From NCBI RefSeq assembly GCF_031755915.1, contig NC_083388.1, positions 3,479,501 to 3,543,500 on the forward strand: 64,000 bases of DNA, read 5' to 3'. Both the position numbers and the translations under genes were made by a program. The notes beneath the pieces were generated by a model. The model was not told where the DNA came from and ran no database searches. It saw only the letters and a program-made list of their open reading frames with translations. This document shows positions 23,781-37,808 of the stretch, piece by piece. Numbering within the stretch: the first letter of the stretch is position 1; each line of letters opens with the position of its first letter. The stretch is from Ziziphus jujuba. Taxonomy: Eukaryota > Streptophyta > Magnoliopsida > Rosales > Rhamnaceae.

Positions 23781-26106
23781 TTGAAATGCAAATCACGAGA
23801 AGTATCAGTCTCTCAGAAACAAAAACAGAAAAAACCACAGCAACTGTTACTGTTTCTTTCGCTATTGAAAATGGCGGAAAATTAAAAATAAAAAATAATT
23901 AAAAAAAAGGACTTTTTATTTAAATTATTTGTTTATTTTTAAGGATCCGTACGAAGATAAATAATATAATTTAATATTTTAATTTTATTTATTTATTTAT
24001 AAATTTTTTTAAAAAAAAATAATAGTACATGATAGATGTTCCAGAAAGTATTTAATTTTACCTCAAAAGAAAGAGGAGTTGAAGCGGGGAGAAGATTTTT
24101 GATGGAAAGAAAGACAGTCGGAGTCGGGGTGGGTCCAGCCAAATTGACTCGGGAGTAGACTTTTTCATGCCTCGTCAGCTATTCGGGTTATGGATTTATA
24201 TCCAAGATCCGAGTTCGATTAATTTTTTTTGGGTTTTGGTGGATAATTATTGTTTGAGGCCCAATTTTTAGAAAGATCCAAAACAATGATAATCATTACG
24301 CTCTCTTACCCAATTTTCATTAGCTGCTCATCACTATGTTAGAATTATTTAGTAAACATTATTCTTCAAGTAATTATAGTAACCAGTGTAAGTGCTACTT
24401 TCTTTTTCAGCCAAAAAAAAAATTGAAAATTGGTAGTGTTACATAAGAAAACCACATCCACAAAAATAAAAAATTAAAAAAAAGAATTCCTCATTTTTTA
24501 TTGTTTAATGTATAAAGATTAATTTGCTTTTTATCCCAAAAAATAAAAATAAAAAAGATTAATATTTGCTTGACTGAGAATAAAGTGCACATTAGAGTAT
24601 ATGCTACTTTAATGCATAATGGTTGTAAAACTTATAAGAGTCATGACCATTAATTATATGGATGGAAATTTGGTTACAAAGAATAAAAATGTTGTTGGCC
24701 CCAAATAATGAAGATTTATCGTCACATTTAAATAGTCCTCCTATTGGGAGCAATCAATATAATAAAAGTTGTTATTAATTTGACAGTGAATTTTACAGTT
24801 CAGACCAGGTGCTGCGCCTCGATTATCAATCGATTAATTTGGCAATGTCTAAATAAGAATGTATCTTACTTATGGTTAACTAGTTAATGAACATTTATTT
24901 TGTAATAAAAATTAAGAATTCTATGTATGAACTTTTTTGTGAAAGTACTTTGATATTGCGAACAATTTAACCATATTGGCACATTTGAAAGGGAAGAATT
25001 TTTTTTAAAATATTAAAATTACTAAAACTCAAAATCTCACATAACAAAAGAGTGTAGAAAAATAATAAATTAGTATTAACAAATAAAAGATGCTTATTTT
25101 TTCTATGGGACTACCTTTCTTTACAAAAAAAAGTACTCTAAATAGTCTAATAAATGTGTTCTAACAGGAGAAAATAGCACCAATTGAAGCAATAAAGACT
25201 CTATATGGTACTATATATAGCCAAACAATAAACAGAATAATAAAAAATAATTAAGGTTTTCCTCTTTTTGTAACTTGTCCTATAAAGAAATAAACCAAAA
25301 AAAAAAAAAAAAAAAACAACAACAAAAGGAAAAGATAATGTTCAAAAGACATAAAAAAAAACTAGGGGACAACTTGAGGGTATGAATAAATTAATTGAGA
25401 CACACATATCTAAAGAAACCAACTTCACATATCCTGCTTACAAAAAGTTTTCCTCTTCATAAAAAACCAAAATTTAGATTGAAAAAGAAAGAAAGAAAAG
25501 CAGAGAACATGTGAATAAAAAAGGTTAAATAAAGCACACAAGAAAAGAAGCATATTGTGTACATTCTAGTTATACAGCCACTTGGTGCAATGCAAAAGGG
25601 AGTGAAACCTGACGTTATGATTAATTTAAGAAAGAAAAAGGAGGGGGTTGATTGATTATCTTGTAATAATGGTAAAAACCACCAAATAAATAATGAAACA
25701 GCCACTTTATGGTTTTAAAAATTAAAAAATATATATATATTTTTGGTTGGCCTTTTTTTGTTTTTGGTTGGTAGGTGGACAATTAGCTTTTATTGTTTTA
25801 CCCAATACCCATCATGATGGAGGTGATCTATATTACCCCCTTCTTTGACGGATCAATTGGGACAAATCATGGGGTTTGAATTTCTAATTGAAAAGAGTAA
25901 TAGTAATTACTATTTATCTTAACCTTCTCATCATTATTCCAAATTATATAAGAAGAAGAAGAAAAGGAGGTTCTATGCATCAACTTTTCTTATTATTTTC
26001 TCTCATGCACAGTGCTGCATGCATTGATGTTAGACGCTTTGCATGAAGGAATAGATAGCTAGCTAGAGAGAGATAGAGAAAGCAATTATGCAGTGTTTGA
26101 CTGTCA

Positions 26107-26151
<45 letters not shown>

Positions 26152-26162
26152 TGTGTGTGTTG
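26107..26162. repeat. Compound (AT)n(GT)n microsatellite
   Basis: About six AT units run directly into about 22 GT units with one interruption (TTTG). Purely alternating purine-pyrimidine sequence. Confidence 0.95.
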
Positions 26163-27785
26163 GAGAGAAAAGCACAAGAAGATGAAACAAATAGATATAT
26201 ACTGGCAACCAATGGAATGTTTTGTGGTACACTAGCTTTGAGATTCGGCAAACAAAGCATATTGAGTTTATCATAATTAATTTGGAAATTATTAACTTTA
26301 AGGGATTGAAAGATTTGTTAATTGGAAAGACATTTATATATGTATACACTTTGGCTTTTCTTAGTGACAGCAATATATAACCAACTTTGATATGAGACAT
26401 TTATTTACTTTAATGTGTGTGTGTGTGGCTATATATATATATATATGTAGCTGTTTGCTCGAGGCAAGAAAGCATTAATTAAAAAGTTGGTACTTTTACC
26501 ATGATATATATATATATATATAATCGAATAAATAAACAGTGAAAGGGAGGAGAAAGTAACATAACATATATGGTAAAATTAGCTAAGCCTCTAATACATA
26601 ATGACTGATATATATACATATACATGCATACGAAAATATTGGCCAGTAAGACTTATACATCCAACAACCCATTTTGAATATGCTTTCCTTTTTTTATCCA
26701 TAATAGAAATTAAGATTCAAAACTTTAATAGTTAATTAACTTTCTCTTTGGATCAGTTAATTTTAATGTTTGAGAAAATAATTGTTAAGCTTGGTACATC
26801 TTTCGAATTCCCTGTATATGTACTGTGTGGCTAGTCCTCTTCCGATTACCAAATCATAAGTAACCAAATAATTAAGCGATTTAGATGTGGAGTACTGTTT
26901 CCCTCCCAAACTCAGATAGCTATTACTGAGATTACTTAGGAATAGGCATATGGATTTTTTTTATATATATATATTTTTTATTATTTGGTGCTTATCGGCA
27001 GTACATAAATATAGCATAATGTTGTTATCAGAGACGTAAAGAGAAAACAAAAACATAAATAAGTTGAATGGGTAAAGACAGGGACATAGCAAGTTGAAGA
27101 CAAACGAGCTTCATCAATGAATAATTAATGGAGCTTTGAAATCTCAGTGAGTTTGAAATATCTGAACCAGAGATTGATATATATTTATATATATTTGTCC
27201 AATCAAATTGTGGTTGAACACGTAGTTGATGAACTTGTGAACCAAACCAAACAGGCCAGCAATATATATGATGTGGAAGTGTAATATATAAGGTTGTAAG
27301 GAGTGGATGCGTTTATATATGGATGTAGGGCAGGTTTTGGTTGTAATGTTAATTGGGTGGTAAGCAATTATAACATAATGCTTTCTTAGTACAAGCGGAA
27401 TTTTGTGACAAGTTGTACGTTTAGATTGTGTTTTTTGGGCGGCTTCTTCTTCTTGTTTGCCATTTTGTTATTAAAATTAATTAACAAAGTATATGCATGG
27501 TATATTTGATTAAATTAATCCGTTTAATATGTTTATGGAAGAGCTTTAGGGGAGAATTTTAAGAATTTGGAAAATTACAATTTTTTTAAATCCATACCCC
27601 CCCCCCCAAAAAAAAAAAAAAAGCAAAAAAGAAAAAAAAGAAAATTTTTTCCAATGTATAAAATTAAATGATCTTGTGTTGAATCTTAAATATTATGAAT
27701 GATTTAGCATTAATTGAATATGACTCCTAACTGAACATATAAATGAACAATGTATAATGTACATATGAAGAATTGACAGATCACA

Positions 27786-27809
27786 ATATATATATATATA
27801 TATATATAT
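27786..27809. repeat. (AT)12 microsatellite
   Basis: Uninterrupted alternating AT. Confidence 0.95.
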
Positions 27810-28014
27810 GAAGATTTTTGTTTACTGCAACATAAAAGATTTTTATTTATTACTTTTTTTTTTGGCTGTTTAAGCAATATCAATATGTGGTTTTCTTTTC
27901 TTTTTTGATGGACAATATTATTTGATCTTCTTTTTTTTTTTTTCTTTTTTTCTTTTTTTTTCTTTTTTTTTGTAAACTTGAAGCCCGACTTCAAGAACAT
28001 AAGTGATTTTGGTG

Positions 28015-28039
28015 TATATATATATATATATATATATAT
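28015..28039. repeat. (TA)12 microsatellite
   Basis: Uninterrupted alternating TA next to a long T-rich tract at 27928-27971. Confidence 0.95.
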
Positions 28040-29224
28040 TGTCCTCATAAACATAATAGAGATTAGGCAAACCATATATGTTAAAATAAAATAATAATAA
28101 ATTATGTGTACCGAGACAAATAATCGACAAGGAATCAAAAACCAATAGTATACTAGACCATCTCAAAAAATCCAAGCCACCTGAGCACACACATGTAATT
28201 AGCTAGCCTGATCAATTCCCATCCCTTATCAATCCTAATTTTCATGCATTTTCTTTTTGGAAAATATTCTTTAATTATGTCAACCAGGAAAAAATAAAAA
28301 TAAAAAATTTGATTCTTAAATAATATATATGAACCATACATCTTGAAAAAATTATTATCTCGACACAAAGTAAACAGCATACAAATATTTGATTCTAATT
28401 GAAGCTTTTTCTTTAAATGAAACTTATCTGTTTAAAGTACTATTGAATAATTTGAATGGGTATTATTGGCTTCATATTTTTCAATAAAGAATGTAAATTG
28501 TATTAAAAATGGCAATCTTCTTAGAGTGGTTATGGGTTCATACCTCTTGAACATAAACATTGATATCTTATAAGGATTTCATTTAAAAAGTTCATGTCCA
28601 CCAATTCATTAGTGTCATGTAACAATTAATAAAATTTTGATAATTAAAAGTAGTGCGCTTTGTTTTTTTCACCATATGGGTGATCTTAACCCAAAACTTC
28701 ACACATAAAGAAGTGTCAACATTTTAAGCCAAAAAAAAAAAAAAAGAGTAAGTGTCAACATTATCACTAAATTATCTCCACAGGATTAAAATAATACTAT
28801 ATATATATATATATACAGTCAGAGATTTATATACCACAAAAATAATACTAAAGGCTTATTGCTTTAAATAACAAAACAAAGTTAAAATACCTACAGTGAT
28901 TTATCTTTTATACATATATAATCTACACTAGATTTGGCAGCGGATCATGTTGAAATGGTTCTGCTTATGCCATGTTCATGTTGAATTTTCTTAGCACAAA
29001 TATGATATATTAAGTTAACATGTAGAAATCAAAATTCAAACATGTTCATTATAAACAAACCATTTAAATTAAATAAATATATATATATATATATATACTA
29101 AAGTAGTAACAAATATAATTAAATTTTATGATAAAATAAATATATGGAAATTGCATGTGGTAACCACAGTCCATGGTTACAATTTAATTTTAGCTACCTG
29201 TTGAAAAATTGATAATTTTAGCTT

Positions 29225-29640
29225 TCCCTTTTAACATTTCTTCTAAGTAGCCCTTGCTATTGAAAACTTGCAAATATTTTTTAGAAGGGGTCCTAAAAAA
29301 CAAACTTGCAAACTAACAAATGTTTTTAGAATTGATGCAAAAATTTTCCAACCTTCTTTCTAAATAACAAAATTGCAAACTAGCAATTTTTTTTAGAAGA
29401 GTTGCCAAAAATTTTGGAGCTCTTCTGAAAAATAACTAAAACTTGCAAATCTGTTTGGGAGGGTGTGAAAAGTTTTCAGGGTCTTTCTAAATAAATTGGA
29501 AGTGAAACTCACACCCACTACCTTATTTTAAAAAAGGTTTAAAAATTTTAAGACCCCTTCTAAGAAATAAGAATGTAAACTTGCAAAATTGTTTTGAAGG
29601 AGTGAGAAAATTTTCAGACCTTTCATAAAAACTTTATCTT
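29225..29640. repeat. Diverged tandem repeat, unit very roughly 60-90 bp
   Basis: The phrases AACTTGCAAA, TTTTTAGAAG and AAAATTTTC followed by CCTTTCTAAATAA recur at least four or five times in the same order with substitutions and length changes. Too diverged to give an exact unit by eye. Confidence 0.6.
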
Positions 29641-30837
29641 CTTAAGTAAATAAATGAAATAACCAAAGGTATACTTGGAAAATTCAGTAAAAAATTGTGT
29701 AAAAATGTGGCTAAAATTAAATTTTGCCCCTAAAATTTTTGTTATTAATGTAGCCGCCTCTAAAATATATTCAAAACATATAAATTTTTTTGTAATAAAT
29801 CAAATTTATAAAATAAAAAAATAATTATTAGAAATCATATAACAGTACAAGAAAATATATAACAAATAATAATTTTTTCACTCAAAAACTCTCCTAAATC
29901 CCATAGATTTGTAGTTAAAGGATAATTACTTTTCTTAACATATAATAAAATTATAAAAAAAGCCGTTCTAAACAAGTTAATAGATGTTAATGAGTTTACT
30001 CGTTAACATAGCTGCTATTAATAAGTTGATTTGTCATGGATCCAACCCATTACAATTAAATTTGCAAATTGACAATTTCTTACGAACTTGTATTAATAGA
30101 TTGTGTGAATTAGATCTATATAATACCATGTTTCTAATATGTTACATATTAGAAACTCAAATTTGAATATTTACTTTAATGGTAACATATAACCACTTAA
30201 CAAATGCTGATAAGCTTTGTGGAAATAAATAATTAAATACATAATATAGACTCTGAAAGTTTATCTCCTAATAAAAAGAATATGAAGTTTTCCTTTTCTA
30301 ACATATTAAATTTGTATTGATTATGGACCTATATATTTTTTTAATTTTTCTATTCATATTTTGGCTTAGTTCGATCGGACTTTTACTTCAGAGAAATAAG
30401 AGAGATGGAAATATATGCAACAAGATATCTCAAAATCCTTTCTTTTTGGGCTAAGAATATCTCAAACTCCATTAAGGGAGAAAAACTACAGTATATAGAT
30501 AGAGATGTTGATATTCTCTATATTCTATGTATCTTTTTTTTCTTTTCTTTTTTTCCTTTTTTTTTTTTTTGTGGGGGGGGAGGGTGTAAAATATAAATTA
30601 TATATATATATATATATTTTTTTTTTGGTAAAAATATTTTATATATATATATATATATTCTGGATTCTTGAATGTGCAATGTTTTGAATCAATGATTGGG
30701 TAATGAAATTATTTATGACGAATGAACCCGGCCCACCATTGTACCCAAATTCCAGGCAAGCCAAGCTTTAAAAGTAGGCCCCCCATATGGCCCAAACCCG
30801 CTTTTCCGGCCCAACACCATCTTCCCCACACTTCAAT

Positions 30838-30932
30838 AACTCCCTCGCTCACTCTTCTCTCCCCCTCACTCTCAACTTTCTCTCTCCACTCTCTCTCTCT
30901 CTCTCTCTTTATCTCTCTCCACCCCTCCAACA
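30838..30932 (+). promoter_or_regulatory. Pyrimidine-rich 5' leader of the AGC1-12-type kinase
   Basis: A CT-rich stretch, including uninterrupted (CT)n near 30889-30907, directly precedes the ATG at 30933. Such tracts are common in plant 5' UTRs. A transcription start cannot be fixed from sequence. Confidence 0.5.
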
Positions 30933-33900
30933 ATGGAGCCGTGGCTCGACGACCTAGCCGACGACCTCCAGAGCCTCAGCTTCACTTCCAGCACCACAAC
31001 CAACACCACCGCCACCACTGCCGAAATCAACCGTAGCACAAGCTCAGGCTCCGAAGCCACGCTTGCGGCTTCCTCCTTCTCCTCCTCCGCACATCTAGGC
31101 TCCGCGGTCGGGTCGAAGCCGCATGCGCAGTCAAAGGACCCTTGCTGGTCCGCCATCCACAGGATGCGATCGGAATCGCCGAACCGGCAGTTGACTCTGG
31201 CGGACCTCCGGTTCGCTCAGCGGCTGGGCTCCGGAGACATAGGCTCGGTGTACTTGGCGGAGCTGAAATGCGGCGGTCGGGGCGGAGGCGGCGGGGGCTG
31301 TGTTTTTGCGGCGAAGGTGATGGACAAGAAGGAGCTGATGAGTCGTAGCAAAGAAGGAAGGGCGAGGACAGAAAGGGAAATTCTGGAATTGTTGGACCAC
31401 CCTTTTTTGCCCACGCTCTACGCGAGTATAGACTCACCTAGGTGGCTCTGCCTCTTGACGGAGTTTTGTCCCGGCGGTGATTTACACGTGCTCCGACAAC
31501 GCCAGCCTTTTAAGCGCTTCGAAGAACTAGCCGTCAGGTTCGCATCCCTCTCTTTGTCTATTCCGTAATCATAGTTAGCCTTTTTTTTTTTTTTTTTTAA
31601 AAAAAGAAAAAAAAATTAATTTATTTTTTTAAAATTCGAAGAGGTTTTGTTTCGGTGCCACCGTGTTTATGTTATTCTCCACGGCGGTGAAAATGATTGG
31701 TCATGGTGTGGGCCTCACCACCTGACGGAACGGGGTGTTTCTGTCGGCTATTTGAGTGGGCCCCTACAGTCGGTCATTGTCTGTTTAGGTGGGTTTGAGA
31801 TTTCGGAGTGAACAGGCTTTACGGTGTGTCTGTCGTACACCGGATCAAATCGTGTTTTGTTTTTACAGAATGAGAGAGTAAGTTGTCAGGTGCGGTGAAG
31901 CCCACATAAGCTCGGCAGTAATAATCTCCCAGTTGCCAATTGGCCGAAAGCCGTACCGTTAAATAACGTGTTTCCGATTTGACTTTTTAATTTTTCAAAA
32001 ATCAATAATTTCATGCACGTACGTAAAAGATCCACTAAGCTGTAAGTCCTCCTGTACTGCTCTGGACGTAAATTAGCATCATGTGCCAATCTTCGGTACT
32101 CTAAACCAGTTAAGCCCTCTACTTCCAACATTTCACAACAATGCCATTACCACAATTAATTTACCCCCCAAATAAATGTTTTATGTATTACATAGTTTTA
32201 AATAAATCAGGGAGGTCAACCACTGGTTGGTAACAAATAATGGTGGCAAAGCCAAAGGCCAGCTCAAAACGGTGCATTGTAAAGGCCTTTCCGGCATGGC
32301 GTCCTTTTTCATAAATTTTTTACCCTATCATTATATATATATATATCTAGAGAGAGAGAGAGAGAGAGGTAGCAGCTGCTGTTGGTTGAGCAATGAAAGG
32401 TTTTTACTTGCATCATAGCTTTTTTATGTAATAGTGAGAGAGACATAGAGGTTGAGAAATTAACTTCATTTCAATAGGGTTTTTAGTTTTTAATAGCTTT
32501 TAAGGCCAACTGAAATGATATTTGCTATCTTTAGGTATAGGTGGGTTAGGAGTTATTAATTCATCGCAATCAATTTTTTAACAAAGAATGACCCTTTTGT
32601 TTTAATTCATTCATGTTTGATTATTGCTTCATGATATACATATAAACTAATATATTACAATTTCTTTCTTTTGGTTCACCTTTTTGCTATTTGGTTAATT
32701 TATGATAAAGTGACTTTAAAAGGCAATTTGTTTAGTACATGAACTAAGTAAATCTGAGGAAGAAATACGTACATATATGTTTTGCTTAGTTGTGAAGTAG
32801 CTATTTAAAAAGACATTATAGAAAAATGGTAATGAAATAATAAATATTATTTTATATTGCATGAGAAAGAAGTAAAGGGAAAAGTAAGCACATTATAGGT
32901 GGGTGGATGGGAGTGGGGATGGGGTTTGAGATATTAAATGCTTCTGGTCGTATTTTATATAGCATATACAAATACTATATATGTTATATTATATTTTTAC
33001 CAAAAAATATACATATACAATATGCAAATATATAATTCAAGGAAATTCAATAGGGCTATTAATTAATTACCAGAAAAAAGTAGGGCTATTAATTAAGCGA
33101 TAGGGAGGGTGTATATGTCTTTTCATGCTGATGATCTGTTGGGAATATTTTGTTCTATTTCATGGATCTCCAGGAAATCCGAATTCCTGTTTTATGGATT
33201 CCGTTAACTTTCACAGTGATTTCTGGATTTTATTTTTATTTTATTTGTTCTTAACAATAAATTTTAAAGGCTGGGGTCCCCCCAATTTTTGTGTGTTCTT
33301 TGCATTTTTGACCTATCGTTACTGTTTTTGTCTGATTATATCTCTCCCGGTTACCTTGGAGGACAGAGATTTCTAGTGTTTTGAAATTTTTGCACTAGTC
33401 TTTTCAAAGTGTCTCTATATGATAAAGAAGGAAATGAAGTGTCTTTGTATGATAAAGAAGGAAATGAAGTACGATAGAAATTAATGGTGGCAAAAGGAGG
33501 AAGGAGGGAATCAATAAAGGGTTGAAAAAGAATCAATCACGAGGTCCTTAAGTAGGGAAAATTGTTTAAAAAAAAGATAAGAGAAAAAAGAATGTGAAGT
33601 TATCATTTTGTCATTTTGGTGAACATGTTAGCATTAATTATTGACACCAAATTATCAATTATACCTCATTTCCCTCCAATTACTCTAAATTACCGAAACG
33701 GTTTGGCCATATATTATTCATCATCCACCACTATTTTCGCTAACTTCTATTTGACTTCCAAATAAAGAATGGAGAGCAAATTTGCGTATTATGTTTATAA
33801 GAAAAAGGGAATTGGGTGTGCTGATTGCTTGGTTATTAAGATGTTTGAAAAAAGACAATTGGGATAAAGAAATTGGAGGTGATTATTGAAATACTATTAA

Positions 33901-34741
33901 ATGCTAACTGATGTAATTCTTAAAACTTATTTTCAGGTTCTATGCATCAGAGGTGGTTGTGGCTCTGGAGTACGTACACATGATGGGGATAGTCTACCGT
34001 GATTTAAAGCCCGAAAATGTGTTAGTTCGAACAGACGGCCACATCATGCTGACAGACTTTGACCTCTCGTTAAAGTGTGATAGTTCCACTGCAACGCCTC
34101 AGATTGTTCCTGATCAAAACCAAACCATTGCGGCCCCACAGAAAGACTACTTACTTGATCCACCTCCTTTTGCCTCCTCTTCATGCATTATCCCAAACTG
34201 TATAGTCCCAGCAGTTTCATGCTTCCACCCAAAAAGTAAACGCAAGAAGAAACCGGGCCACCGTAATGGGCCCGAGTTTGTGGCCGAGCCCATCGATGTC
34301 CGATCCATGTCGTTTGTTGGAACCCACGAGTATTTGGCGCCCGAGATTGTGTCCGGTGAGGGTCATGGTAGTGCCGTAGACTGGTGGACTTTAGGGATAT
34401 TTATGTTTGAACTATTCTATGGTGTGACACCTTTTAGGGGTGTGGACAATGAGTTAACCCTAGCAAACATAGTGGCCCGAGCACTAGAGTTTCCTAAAGA
34501 GCCAGCGGTGCCTGCCACCGCCAAAGACCTCATCGGACAACTATTGGCGAAGGATCCCGGAAGGCGATTGGGGTCAACCATGGGTGCATCGGCGATTAAG
34601 CGTCACCCATTTTTCCAAGGCGTGAATTGGGCATTGTTGAGATGTACACCACCACCATTTATCCCACCACCATTTAAATTTAGTAGAGAAATTGTTGCAA
34701 GTGATGAAAGCTGTACGGAGACACAAGTGGATTATTATTAG
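30933..34741 (+). CDS. AGC1-12: AGCVIII protein kinase, AGC1-12 type
   Basis: Two exons, 30933-31537 and 33937-34741, total 1410 nt (469 residues) with a 2.4-kb intron. The start [17 protein letters not shown] and the end ETQVDYY match what I know of Arabidopsis AGC1-12 (At3g44610). Kinase features: [31 protein letters not shown] near residue 220, TDFDLSL (DFD), a basic insertion rich in Lys/Arg ([10 protein letters not shown]) of the kind that directs membrane or nuclear placement, and [12 protein letters not shown]. The intron falls after AVR, the same place as in KIPK at 20377, showing common descent. AGC1-12 is reported to phosphorylate PIN auxin carriers and act in hypocotyl gravitropism. 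Coding sequence of exon 1 is clearly more GC-rich than its surroundings. No damage is seen. Confidence 0.95.
33407..33466. repeat. 30-bp tandem duplication in the AGC1-12 intron
   Basis: Two adjacent 30-bp copies (33407-33436 and 33437-33466) differ at two bases. Intronic, with no coding effect. Confidence 0.9.
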
Positions 34742-36814
34742 TTAACAAAAGTGAAATAATAACAAGTATATTTTACCATTTACTTCACATAATATAGTGT
34801 TTATTGGGTATTATATCAAAAAAATACATATATACTGTTTATTGAGTCAAATTCCGGAATTGTTTCGACGGGAAGCCTTTTTCATTTCAGCTCTGTTTCA
34901 AATTTGTTACCATCATGCCTTGAATAATTTCCTTTTAGAGACAAAAACAAAAAAAGAATTAGTTATGAAATCCAAAAAACCTAAATTAATATGATAAAAC
35001 ATTGGGTTGCCAAAATATATAATGTTAGATATACAAAACATAAGTGGTTTGTGGATGATTAATGGAAATTATCTATTAATATTTTGCCTTTTTTTGTTGT
35101 TTTCTTTCTTTCTTTTTTCTTTTTTCTTGTTTTTTTTTCCTTGGGAAAGTTATTTTTTAATTTGATAGGAGGACTTTAAATTATCTTCATTTGGACATTT
35201 GTTAAATTGGGTATAAAGGATTGTCTTGTTATTTTTTATACCATTACCGATTTGATAACCACTAGTGATTGTTATCTAATCATTCTCACTAAAAAATAAT
35301 ATAACTTTTTCTGGTAATGAAAAACATCACCTATTAACAATTTTAATTTAAGAATATGTATATTATTGACGTTAGCCTGACCACAAAACTCAAGAAAATG
35401 TTAGCTAGTAGCTTGGCCTTACTGTTCGATTCCAACATACTTTTATTCTTCTCCTTGTTTATGATGGTGGACAGATACAACAGACTGCATAAGAAGCTTA
35501 CATATAAATAAAAATAAAAATAAATATTTGATAGTCAATGCATAGGATACCGACAATGTGAGCATAAAAGGAAGAAAATTGACCTAAGGACGGGAAATGG
35601 TTAGGCTGTCCACAGATCATGATTTGGGGATTTGTGGGGGGTCCGGACCCAAGCTAGCCAAATGAGGCGGCATGAGGATAGGCGTGGGCTTGTCTTGGAT
35701 GGAAGTGGACGGTGGGTGTGAGCTTGTGGAGGTTAAGCCTCCACCCACGTGACCTGTTTGAAGAAATTTGGGACTTAATTAAAAAAATTTAGAGGAGGTG
35801 GGCTTTATGAGAGGGATTCACTCACATGATGCTTGCCACTATTCATACATTTCCATTAGTTTTTTTTTTTTTTTTTTTTTTCTGGGTGAAAAATAAAATA
35901 AATATATAATTTTCTCTCATTTATGGGTTTTGTCCACTTTTTTGTAGTTGTTGTTGTTAAAAAGTGTGATCGATGGAACAAGTGTGAAAGGAGATTTTGG
36001 GTTTTGGGTGTTGGGTGAGTGAATATGATTTGTGTCTCTTTTTGTTTGCTTCTCTTTGTAGGGATTAGAGAGGTACCTGGCCTGTTGCATTTGTCGTGGA
36101 GGTCGGGTGTTGGAGATTTTATTACTTGTTTGGATTTTGGTTAATTTCTTATTCTATTGATATCGTTATTATGTAAATATTGGGTTAAATTGTTAGATTG
36201 AAATTTTTCATCAAATTACTATGGTAAAGAATAGGAATTTGGTGGTGAAAAAAAAAAAATTATATATATATATATATATATATACCAGGTATAGGATCAC
36301 TGGTTCTTTAGTTGCTCTTTCTACCTAAAGACATCTTTTCCTTTTTAGGAAGGTATTATCCCATTTATTCTTTGGTAGGTTCAACATAAATTTGGTTGTT
36401 GGTTTACTTCGATTTTCAATTGAAGGAAACAATAAGGAGAGAGTAGGGAAAGTAATAGAAAGGACTACAAGGGAATGACGAAAATTTGAAGAAACTTAAA
36501 TGAATTAATGTTTTTTCTCCCTTTTTTTTTTAAAAAAAAAGCTTGAGAGAATTAATGCTATCATTTTTAAGACATGGTCAAAACACTCTCGTGGTAACCA
36601 TGGGATATATTTGACCAAGGTGCAAAAATTTATCCAAAAAAAGAGAAAGTGCTTGGAAGAAGGTAAACATAACACTGTAGATCTCGAGGAAAAAAAAAAA
36701 GTGTAAAGTACTAATAAGTTTAGGAATCTTAAACCACGCTTTGTATATTATGGTCTATTTTTTCTTATCACTGACTTTTTCTTTTTCCTAATACTATATA
36801 CTTTCCAAAGTGTA

Positions 36815-36846
<32 letters not shown>

Positions 36847-37808
36847 GTACATGTGTGTGTTAAAAATCTTTTCAAATTGTACTACTTTCCTTCAAAATAA
36901 GAAATTCTATACTTTTTAACATGTTATTGTACAAACTTATTTGGTAAATGAATCTTATAAAATAATAATAATAATAATAACAAAAAAATAAAAAAATAAA
37001 AAAAACATGTGGCCAACAAACTCTAGCTTTAATTTCTTCGTTTTATGTGTTCTTTGCTTGATCGAAAGGGATTTCGATTTGGACCCCCAAAAAATACAAA
37101 GTGATTTCGATATTTGCGTTGGCTTCAGCCCCACGTTAACCCAAAATATAAATAAATAGAAACAACTTTGATTTATACTAAGTTCTCAATTAAAATATAG
37201 GTAAGAAGCTTAAATCTTTGCTGAAACTCAAATCAAGAAACTAGATCTACTTTTTAAAAATAAATAAAAAGAACCAAGATCTACTTGAGTTTGTAGAAAT
37301 TCAAGATTTATTCATTTTTAATAAGCTTAATTTTATTACTATATTTTTTTTTCCTTTATTTTTGTTGATCAACTCGACTAAGTTTAAAAGCACTTAAAGA
37401 CGATAATTTCAAGAAGAATGAAAACTACATTGACCATGTTTACAACCCAGACCAACTCCACATCAATTTTGTTTGAATTATGAAGTATCCCTTAGAAGAA
37501 AAAGCTACAAGAAAAACAATGCCAAGCATGTTCCTAATCTCAGGGACTTAATTCAGAATACATGCTTTTTTCATTCCCTTTCCTAAGTTCTTCTATCAAT
37601 CATCATGAGCTTCCTCTTTTATACCCCTCCACAAAATTGTTCGTCATAATTTAAACAAAAAATCTATTTCAATTTTTAGAGAACTACAAGTGACTGAAAA
37701 AGGAAAATGGAATAAACCTTTCCTGAATTACAATTTTTTGCAGGCAAGATCATCAAAAAACAACAACAACCATGCTTAGACAGACAAGATCATTACAAGG
37801 AAGAAACT
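34742..37808. other. Intergenic between convergent AGC1-12 and CYP71
   Basis: About 3 kb without a gene. It contains (TA)n at 36260-36284, an AT tract at 36822-36846, poly-T at 35858-35881, and a short less AT-rich patch at 35590-35830 with a perfect 12-bp palindrome (GGGTCCGGACCC, 35639-35650). The 3' UTRs of both genes lie at its ends. Confidence 0.55.

Larger units (their letters stand above)
23781..30720. other. Gene-poor AT-rich intergenic region of about 7 kb
   Basis: I find no credible coding sequence. Apparent short frames are translations of A/T runs or dinucleotide repeats. The stretch holds several (AT)n tracts (for example near 26432, 26504, 27786, 28015, 28799, 29077, 30599 and 30642), one AT/GT compound microsatellite, and a degenerate repeat near 29.2-29.6 kb. 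It separates two divergently transcribed AGC kinases, so distal promoter elements for either may lie here. Confidence 0.6.

Noticed and set aside
26063..26400. Open frames rich in Thr-His or Val-Cys
   Set aside because: They are translations of the GT/CA microsatellite.
27710..28190. Open frames rich in Lys and Ile-Tyr
   Set aside because: They come from poly(A/T) and AT dinucleotide tracts, with no domain or splice context.
35639..35650. 12-bp perfect palindrome as an operator-like site
   Set aside because: A single short palindrome in a large AT-rich genome region is expected by chance and has no supporting context.
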